A program made the translations under genes and the position numbers. The notes beneath the pieces are model-generated. The model was not told the DNA's origin and made no database searches. It worked only from the letters and a program-made list of their open reading frames with translations. Shown one piece after another: positions 34,240-39,358 of a stretch of DNA of 39,358 bases. Numbering within the stretch: position 1 is the first letter of the stretch; each line of letters begins with the position of its first letter. Origin of the DNA: Archangium violaceum Cb vi76. Lineage in GTDB: Bacteria > Myxococcota > Myxococcia > Myxococcales > Myxococcaceae. The stretch spans positions 1 to 39,358 of the forward strand of contig NZ_JPMI01000403.1 in the NCBI RefSeq assembly GCF_000733295.1, written 5' to 3'.

Positions 34240-35535
34240 TCATTCCTCCGGCGGGGCGCCGGGTGGGGGCCTTCCAGGAGGGGACTCCACGTCCCGCAAG
34301 GGCACCAGCCGCGAGAGCAGGGGCCCGCCGTGCTTGAGGCGGGCAATCCGCTGCGACGGGTAGATGCTCCGCTGTCCCGTGAGGAGGTAGGCGGTGACGG
34401 TGACGATGACGACGTGGGGCAGCACGCCCGCGCCGAGCAGCTCCACGGCCATGAGGGACAGGGCCAGCGGCGTGTTGGCGGCGGCCCCGAAGAGCGCGGC
34501 GAGCCCCACGCCCGCGGCCAGGTCCAACGGCAGGCCGAGCAGCCGCGCCAGCACGTTGCCGAGCGCCGCGCCCACGAAGAAGAGCGGGGTGACCTCGCCA
34601 CCGAGGAAACCCGCGCCCAGCGTGACGGCGGTGAAGAGCAGCTTGAGGGCGAAAGCGCTGGAGGGCAGGGTGGGGTCCACGAAGGCCCGCTCGATGGTGG
34701 GCACGCCCAGGCCCAGGTACGCGCTCGTCCCCACCAGCTTCCACAGCGCCACCACCGCCGCGCCTCCGAGCGCCATGCGCAGCGGCAGCGACGGCACGGC
34801 CTTCTCCAGCCGCTTCTTGAGGAGGTGCACGCCCTCCACGAACACCACGGCCACCAGCGCCACCACGGCGCCGAAGACGAGCCACTTGCCGAGCACCAGG
34901 GGCGACAGCGGCAACGCCGCCGGGATGGGGTAGGGCGTGTGGTGGATGCCGAGCGAGCGGGTGACGAGATCTCCCACCACCGAGGCCACCAGCGCGGGCA
35001 CGAGGGCCTCGTAGCTCATGCGCCCCACGCAGACGACCTCGAGCCCGAAGACGGCGCCCGCGATGGGCGTGCCGAAGACGGAGCCGAAACCCCCGGCGAT
35101 GCCGGCGGCGAGCAACTCACGGCGCGTGGCGGGTGACACGCGGAAACGGTGGGCCACGGCGTCGGCCAGGCTCGCCCCCATCTGCACGGCGGTGCCCTCG
35201 CGCCCCGCGCTGCCTCCGAAGAGGTGGGTGAGCACCGTGCCCACCAGCACCATGGGCGCCATGCGCAGGGGAATCTGCTTGTCACCCTCGTGCACCGTGT
35301 CGAGGACGAGGTTGTTGCCACCCCGGATGGGGGTGCCCCACCGGCCGTAGAGGGCTCCGATGGCCAGGCCCGCCAGGGGCAGCGTGTAGACGAGCACCTC
35401 GTGCCGGGTGCGGATGTCCGTGGCCACGTCCAGCAGGTAGAGGAACACCGCCGACGCCACGCCGCATACCGCTCCCACCACGGAGCCAAGCACGAGCCAC
35501 TGGCCGAAGGAACGTGCGTGCTTGTCCAGACTCAC
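34240..35535 (-). CDS. ClC-family chloride channel/transporter
   Basis: 431 residues starting at GTG 35535 (VSLDKHARSFGQW); the adjacent GTG at 35538 is possible, and GGGAG is close. It has the ClC plan: GGSAGREGTAVQMGASLADA at about residues 108-127 carries the gating Glu in GREG, AGIAGGFGSVFGTPIAGAVF follows, GAGFLGGEVTPLFFVGAALG is the repeat-2 motif, and the C-terminal half ends in PYPIPAALPL and TGQRSIYPSQR. The first motif has Thr where other ClCs have Pro (GREGP). It is an inner-membrane Cl- channel or Cl-/H+ exchanger. It starts downstream of the paired palindromes at 35625-35697 and precedes the membrane/TPR gene. Confidence 0.92.
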   Translation of the reverse strand: MSLDKHARSFGQWLVLGSVVGAVCGVASAVFLYLLDVATDIRTRHEVLVYTLPLAGLAIGALYGRWGTPIRGGNNLVLDTVHEGDKQIPLRMAPMVLVGTVLTHLFGGSAGREGTAVQMGASLADAVAHRFRVSPATRRELLAAGIAGGFGSVFGTPIAGAVFGLEVVCVGRMSYEALVPALVASVVGDLVTRSLGIHHTPYPIPAALPLSPLVLGKWLVFGAVVALVAVVFVEGVHLLKKRLEKAVPSLPLRMALGGAAVVALWKLVGTSAYLGLGVPTIERAFVDPTLPSSAFALKLLFTAVTLGAGFLGGEVTPLFFVGAALGNVLARLLGLPLDLAAGVGLAALFGAAANTPLALSLMAVELLGAGVLPHVVIVTVTAYLLTGQRSIYPSQRIARLKHGGPLLSRLVPLRDVESPPGRPPPGAPPEE

Positions 35536-35624
35536 CACTCGTCTCCCGGGGATGGCCCTCGCGGACTGCGCTCGGGGGCAGCCCTTGTAACCGACTTCGC
35601 TCGTCCCCGATGGCACATCGCCCG

Positions 35625-35646
35625 CACTCGTTGACGTCAATGAGTG
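35625..35646. promoter_or_regulatory. Operator-like palindrome, copy 1 (TTGACGTCAA core)
   Basis: A 22-bp near-perfect palindrome with arms CACTCG / TGAGTG around TTGACGTCAA, about 90 bp upstream of the ClC start. One base pair breaks the symmetry. It is one of a pair with the site at 35680. Confidence 0.65.
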
Positions 35647-35679
35647 ATGTGCGTCTAGGTGTGTAAAAGTGCGACTCCG

Positions 35680-35697
35680 CTCGTTGACGTCAACGAG
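35680..35697. promoter_or_regulatory. Operator-like palindrome, copy 2 (perfect)
   Basis: CTCGTTGACGTCAACGAG is a perfect 18-bp palindrome. Its centre is 53 bp from the centre of copy 1, about five helical turns, so two regulator dimers could bind the same face. The gap 35539-35853 otherwise holds no gene that I can support. Confidence 0.65.
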
Positions 35698-35853
35698 TGA
35701 TTCGTCCCGAGACCCCCATCGCGCGGGGCTGGCCTGGCGGGACGGACGGCTCGTTCCCCCCCCTCGCCGGTGGGAGTGCCGCGATGACCTGATGGGTTGA
35801 GCGCCGGGTCCGTCCCGCTCACACGAGCGCCGCGGACTCGCGGAGGAGTCGTC

Positions 35854-36282
35854 ATGGAGGAGCGGAGGATGCCCGAGCTGCCGCCGCGCGCGGAGGTGGG
35901 CGGGCTGGTGGTGGAGGAGCTCATGGGCGCGGGGGGCTACGGCGTGGTGTATCGGGCGCGTGATGCGCGGAGCGGTTGCTGCTTCGCCCTCGAGTTCATC
36001 CCGCTGGAGCCCACCGCGGAGTGGGGCTGGCGTGAGCTCGGGGTACTGGCTCGCATAGGGCCGCATCACCCCAACGTGGTGGAGCTGTGGGGCTCGGGCC
36101 ACTGGCGGGAGGACGGACACGAGTGGTTGTGGCTGAAGCTGTCCTTCATCCGGGGCGAGCCGCTGGACATGTGGGGCCGGCGCGGCGACGTGGACGCTCT
36201 GGGCCTCGGGGACAAGCTGCTGAGCGTGGGGCGTGCGCTGGCGGTGAGAGTGGAAGCCGCCGTATCTCCCTGGGCAGCGTGA
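35854..36282 (+). pseudogene. Ser/Thr kinase N-lobe fragment, truncated and lacking the catalytic lysine
   Basis: From ATG 35854 (GGAGGAG upstream) the frame encodes about 140 residues of a kinase N-lobe: VGGLVVEELMGAGGYGVVYR with the glycine loop GAGGYG, then FALEFIPLE. The expected lysine of the VAIK/ALKF motif is Glu (GAG for AAG). The frame ends after SVGRALAVRVEAAVSPWAA, before any HRD loop. A different frame carries on with RRISLGSVTFPWDSPRLLV, stopping at 36356, which suggests that the C-lobe was lost by an internal deletion that also changed frame. A full homologue of this kinase subfamily, in reverse, lies at the right window edge. It is a remnant rather than an active kinase, though a pseudokinase role cannot be excluded. 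Confidence 0.7.
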
Positions 36283-36359
36283 CGTTCCCGTGGGATTCGC
36301 CGCGCTTGTTGGTCCGGTGGCCGGTGGTAGTCCCGTCGTGTCCGGGAGGGAAGTGACTG

Positions 36360-36614
36360 ATGCCGGGACGGTTGCTGGTGCTGGTGCTGGTGCTCGCAGT
36401 GGAGACGGGATGTCCGCACACCTGGAGGAAGGGAGGCGCCGTGGACATGATGGTTGAGAAGAATATATGGAGCAACTCGAGACAACTGAGGCGGTCTTGT
36501 CTGATGAGCCCTCATGAATGGGTGGAAAAATGCGAGGACCTCGGGAACAGGCCTCTCGGGGAACGATTGCAGTGCCCAAAGGAATGCTACCCGCTTGGTT
36601 ATAATGATGATTGA
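36360..36614 (+). CDS. Small predicted lipoprotein downstream of the kinase remnant
   Basis: 84 residues from ATG 36360 after GGGAGGGAAG. The start MPGRLLVLVLVLAVETGC is a short signal peptide ending in a lipobox-like T-G-C, with an atypical Glu two residues before the Gly-Cys. The mature part has paired Cys (CLMSPHEWVEKCEDLG, CPKECYPLG). I believe that this small Cys-containing lipoprotein type recurs next to kinases in Archangium/Cystobacter-like genomes, but I cannot check. Twelve bases separate it from the next gene, so the two probably share a transcript. Confidence 0.65.
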   Translation: MPGRLLVLVLVLAVETGCPHTWRKGGAVDMMVEKNIWSNSRQLRRSCLMSPHEWVEKCEDLGNRPLGERLQCPKECYPLGYNDD

Positions 36615-36626
36615 CGGTGAGGACTC

Positions 36627-37514
36627 GTGTTGAGCTTCCATGGATGGCGCAGGGTCTTGGGCGCCGTGCTGGGGTTTCTCCTGGCAATGCCCCTCTCGTG
36701 GCTGCTCGCGATTTCAATCAGGGGACCCATGGCCGGCTCCGCGGGGTTCGGGGAGCCAGCCTTCGTATCCATGCTGACATTCGAGGAGCGCCGTCAGCTA
36801 CCGACCTACGAGCACGATTGTGAAACGGATTCGGATTGTGACCCGGCTCTTCGCTGCTTCTACAACGAGCGTATCGGGCGGCGCTTTTGCACCGACAGCA
36901 GATGCATGACAGATCTTCAATGCGCGGAAGATTTCGCCTGCCGCGCCTTTGTTACCGAAAACGGAAGGGACCGGATTCGCGGCTGCTCGCTGGTGGGAGT
37001 GCGAAAAGAGGGTGAGTCATGCAAGCGCCTGCCCGAGACGCGAGAGCAGGGGTGCGCGCGCGGCTTGTTATGTCAGACCCGGTGTGGTCGACCGTGCCGG
37101 TTGGAGGAGCCCTCCAGTTGCCCCGCGGGTTACTTCTGTGATGACGGACCGGATGGCCCCTCTTGCCTGCCGACGTGTGAGGGGCGTGCCTGTCCCGACG
37201 GTCAGCGGTGTGTCGCTCTGGGGAGGCAGATCTCGATTTGTGCTACGATTCACGGTCAGGACTGCCAACTCAACCCGTGTCCCGCAGGTGAAGGTTGTCA
37301 GGTTTATGGTCATCTCGCCCCCGCGAATGCGGTCTGGATGGAATGTCTGCGCACGTGTGTTCCGCCCTGTTCGCAGGGCACGGTCTGTTCCTTCTATCAC
37401 TGCCGTAAGGCCTGCGATCCCCAAGGGCCGCCGGTTTGTGGGCCGGACTTCTCGTGTGGGCAGTATGAGGCCGGTCAGCCCTGGGCGTGCATGCCAGGGG
37501 CCTGGCGCAGGTGA
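36627..37514 (+). CDS. Membrane-anchored Cys-rich protein with disulfide modules
   Basis: 295 residues from GTG 36627, preceded by GGTGAGGA. A hydrophobic N-terminal segment (VLGAVLGFLLAMPLSWLLAI) acts as signal anchor; no lipobox is visible. The exported part carries about 36 cysteines in modules such as DCETDSDCDPALRC, CPAGYFCDDGPDGPSCLPTC, CPDGQRCVALG and CSQGTVCSFYHCRKAC. The module style matches that of the lipoprotein at 21930-22805, although the anchoring differs. Probably an extracytoplasmic disulfide-bonded protein; function unknown. It is the last gene of the kinase-remnant operon. Confidence 0.82.
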   Translation: MLSFHGWRRVLGAVLGFLLAMPLSWLLAISIRGPMAGSAGFGEPAFVSMLTFEERRQLPTYEHDCETDSDCDPALRCFYNERIGRRFCTDSRCMTDLQCAEDFACRAFVTENGRDRIRGCSLVGVRKEGESCKRLPETREQGCARGLLCQTRCGRPCRLEEPSSCPAGYFCDDGPDGPSCLPTCEGRACPDGQRCVALGRQISICATIHGQDCQLNPCPAGEGCQVYGHLAPANAVWMECLRTCVPPCSQGTVCSFYHCRKACDPQGPPVCGPDFSCGQYEAGQPWACMPGAWRR

Positions 37515-37553
37515 TGGTTTCCCCGCTCCTCCGGGAGCGAGCGCCTGGCCGAT

Positions 37554-37972
37554 TCAAGGAAAGCTCACGCCGTCGAAGAACTGGCCTCCACCGCTCGCCT
37601 CCTGGCCCCACGGCTTCAGGGTGAAGGTGCCGCGCGCCGCCGCCGCCTCCATCTCCAGTTCCACCCAGATGAAGCGTTTTTCTCCCGGGGCAATGGGCTC
37701 CCGCTGCCACACGCCAAGCACCTTCCACTCCACGCCCTGGGGCCCCACCAGCACCGCCCCCGCCAGCCTCCAGGGCGTGCTCCCGGTGTTCCGCAGTTCC
37801 TGCTCCACCGCCAGTGGATGCACACCGCGAGCGCCTCGCGAGGCGAGTCCTCCGTCAGCTCCAGGTGGCGCGTGCCCGTCTCACAGCCCGGCGGCGTGGA
37901 CGGCACGGAGGTCTCCAGGGGAGAAGCGAGCAATACGAGTCGCAACAGGGCGGCGGCGGGCAGCAGGTGCAT
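37554..37972 (-). pseudogene. DUF2381 (TIGR02268) gene with internal deletion and frameshift
   Basis: From ATG 37972 a signal peptide (MHLLPAAALLRLVLLASPLE) and the mature start PGCETGTRHLELTED..EALAVCIH match the N-terminus of the myxobacterial DUF2381 family. Just after VCIH, near 37820, the frame changes: the adjacent frame carries the normal C-terminus GVHPLAVEQELRNTGSTPWR to the TGA at 37554. The family's usual length is near 290 residues; here only about 50 plus 89 remain, so some 150 codons are missing. The two frames meet at a short GTGTGCATCC shared by both ends, consistent with a deletion at microhomology. In intact loci these genes sit next to Ser/Thr kinases, as here. Confidence 0.75.
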
Positions 37973-38078
37973 GGGCAGGAGTCTCCCGGCAATGTGGAAG
38001 GGACCGGAGAAGTGGGGCTCTACCACAGCTCCTGCCCGGTCGTGTCCGGCCCGCCACCGTCCCGCCTCCGGGACGTGC

Positions 38079-39358
38079 CTACCGGAAGTGGTCCACCACC
38101 CGCACCCCCGCGACGGGAGGGACGAGCAGCTTCCCCGGTGCGCTGCCGGGCTTCAGGGGAAGCCCGACGCTTCTTCTGTGACCCACATCAAACAACTCCA
38201 GGCACACCGGGTACACCACGCCCTCGGGCGTGCGCGCCTCGGTGAAGCGCCCATACACCCGCCCCTCGTGCACGTACAGCCGCCCGGAGAGCCGGGTGTC
38301 ACCCGGCAGCGCGAAGCGGCCTCCCCCGCCGAAGCGGTCCGCTCCCGCGTTCCAGTGGCCAAACACGTACACGGGAGTGTCCTCCTGCACGTGCACGGGC
38401 CTGCCGCGCACGTTGGACCACTCCACGCTCGTCGTTTCCCCCAGGCGGAAGCCCAGCGTGCGCGTCATGGTCTCCACGGCCCCGGCGGGGCAGGCCTGGG
38501 GCGACGGGGCGGGGCGCTCGGGCGGCACCTGCCGCGGGGCGCCCAGGCAGGCCTGGAGGGCGGCACCGGTGAGTCCAAGACACGCATTGCGCACGGCGGA
38601 CCGGCGCTTGGAGGCGGTTTCGGGCTGGGAGCCAGACGTCTGCGGCTGCTTCATGGGGGCACTGTCCTTTCGGGACGCCGCGGACGGGGGAGGAGGCGCC
38701 CCGGAAGGAGGCGCGGCCACGGCTCGGACAGGTTCCGGCGCACGCCCGCCCGGCGCCATTTCCTGGCCAGGAGTGAGCCACCAGGCTCCCAGGGCCGCGG
38801 CCAACCCCACCGCCAGCACCCCGGCCCTGCCTGGCCACGACCTCACGGCGGGCCGCCGCCGCGGGCGCGGCACCTGCGTCCAGTCCACGTCTGTCCGGGC
38901 CCGCAGCTCCTCCAGCACCCGGCACAACACCACGGCGCCCGGGTAGCGCGCTTCGGGCGTCTTGGCCAGCAGCCGCAGGCACACCGCCTCCACCGCCAGC
39001 GGTACCCGCGGGTTGACGAGGTGGGGCGGCAGCGGCTCGCGGTGCAGCACCGCCTCCACGTCCTCGCCCCCGTGCTCGGCCGGCAAGAAGGGGAAGCGAC
39101 CCGTCAGCGAGCGATAGAGCACCACCCCCAGTGCGTACAGGTCATCTCCCGGCCCGGCCCGGTAGTGGGCGCCCGGCTCGCCCGCGTGCGCGCGGCCATA
39201 GGCCCACGCCTCCGGCGCCCGGTAGGGCAGCGTGCCCGGGGGAAACAGGCCCTTCGTCAGCGTGGGGCAGGCCGGGTGCCAGGCCACTCCGAAGTCCACC
39301 AGCACCGCTTCACCCGTCTCCTGGCGCACCAGGATGTTGGCTTCCTTCACGTCCCGAC
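38079..39358 (-). CDS. Membrane Ser/Thr protein kinase, N-terminus off the right edge
   Basis: 425 residues are visible from the catalytic loop (RDVKEAN, the H of HRD lying outside the window) to the TAG at 38079. VDFGVAWH is the DFG block, GTLPYRAPEAWAYG the activation-loop end, and DLYALGVVLYRSLTGRFPF the helix-F region, completing the C-lobe by about residue 140. A single membrane helix (AGVLAVGLAAALGAWWL) follows, then a Pro/Ser-rich linker and an outer Cys-containing segment, and a beta-rich C-terminal domain (VHVQEDTPVYVFGHWNAG; GVVYPVCLELFDVGHR). The plan is a cytoplasmic kinase with an extracytoplasmic sensor. It is followed on the same strand by the DUF2381 remnant after 106 bp. Confidence 0.9.
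   Translation of the reverse strand, partial: RDVKEANILVRQETGEAVLVDFGVAWHPACPTLTKGLFPPGTLPYRAPEAWAYGRAHAGEPGAHYRAGPGDDLYALGVVLYRSLTGRFPFLPAEHGGEDVEAVLHREPLPPHLVNPRVPLAVEAVCLRLLAKTPEARYPGAVVLCRVLEELRARTDVDWTQVPRPRRRPAVRSWPGRAGVLAVGLAAALGAWWLTPGQEMAPGGRAPEPVRAVAAPPSGAPPPPSAASRKDSAPMKQPQTSGSQPETASKRRSAVRNACLGLTGAALQACLGAPRQVPPERPAPSPQACPAGAVETMTRTLGFRLGETTSVEWSNVRGRPVHVQEDTPVYVFGHWNAGADRFGGGGRFALPGDTRLSGRLYVHEGRVYGRFTEARTPEGVVYPVCLELFDVGHRRSVGLPLKPGSAPGKLLVPPVAGVRVVDHFR

Noticed and set aside
35625-35697. The two palindromes as part of a CRISPR array
   Set aside because: Only two units, each palindromic, with no repeated spacer-length pattern and no cas genes; regulatory sites fit better.
34240-36717. 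Very long N-terminal extension of the ClC protein
   Set aside because: The upstream part runs antisense to the kinase remnant and the small lipoprotein gene, and lacks family similarity; GTG 35535 opens the normal ClC sequence.
36949-38181. 410-codon plus-strand frame over the Cys-rich protein and DUF2381 region
   Set aside because: It is out of frame with the Cys-rich gene, antisense to the DUF2381 remnant, and Arg/Ser/Pro-rich without motifs.

Overview
The window is high-GC DNA that fits a fruiting myxobacterium of the Cystobacterineae (Archangium/Cystobacter/Stigmatella/Myxococcus relatives). The evidence is several families largely confined to that group: a DUF2378 protein, a DUF2381 protein next to a Ser/Thr kinase, a very large kinase/ATPase/histidine-kinase fusion, many lipoproteins and Cys-rich surface proteins. 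There are no rRNA or tRNA genes, insertion sequences, CRISPR arrays or phage genes that I can support. This is chromosomal sequence with housekeeping blocks separated by lineage-specific genes.

Left part (1-5.2 kb): a lipoprotein that runs off the left edge and may end in a nuclease-like toxin segment; a 66-aa double-glycine leader peptide on the same strand; then, on the plus strand, a PhoD-like phosphatase, a voltage-gated K+ channel with a C-terminal zinc ribbon, and a secreted vanadium-haloperoxidase-fold protein.

Centre (5.2-26.1 kb): a 1765-aa protein kinase/ATPase/GAF/histidine kinase (minus); a luciferase-like flavin oxidoreductase; a tRNA-modification pair (tgt plus an MnmC-type methyltransferase); a DUF2378 protein; a Phd/ParE toxin-antitoxin pair; a DUF3516 helicase; a small lipoprotein; PEP carboxylase (ppc); a Cys-rich lipoprotein; a PilZ protein; a GNAT acetyltransferase; and a two-gene 2-oxoacid dehydrogenase E1 operon.

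Right part (26.1-39.4 kb): a relic reading frame, a surface protein with seven carboxypeptidase-regulatory-like repeats, a second double-glycine peptide (59 aa) with its own promoter-like sequence, an orphan sugar-type ABC binding protein, a 1148-aa membrane/TPR protein downstream of a ClC-family channel, two large TTGACGTCAA-centred palindromes upstream of that channel, then a degraded kinase/DUF2381 neighbourhood: a kinase N-lobe fragment that lacks its lysine, a small lipoprotein, a Cys-rich protein, a DUF2381 gene with an internal deletion, and a kinase running off the right edge.

The points most worth following are the two unlinked double-glycine peptides without visible maturation genes, the paired palindromes at 35.6 kb, the putative toxin lipoprotein at the left edge, and the membrane/TPR protein. 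Because GC is high, long antisense open frames cover most genes; these were treated as shadows.
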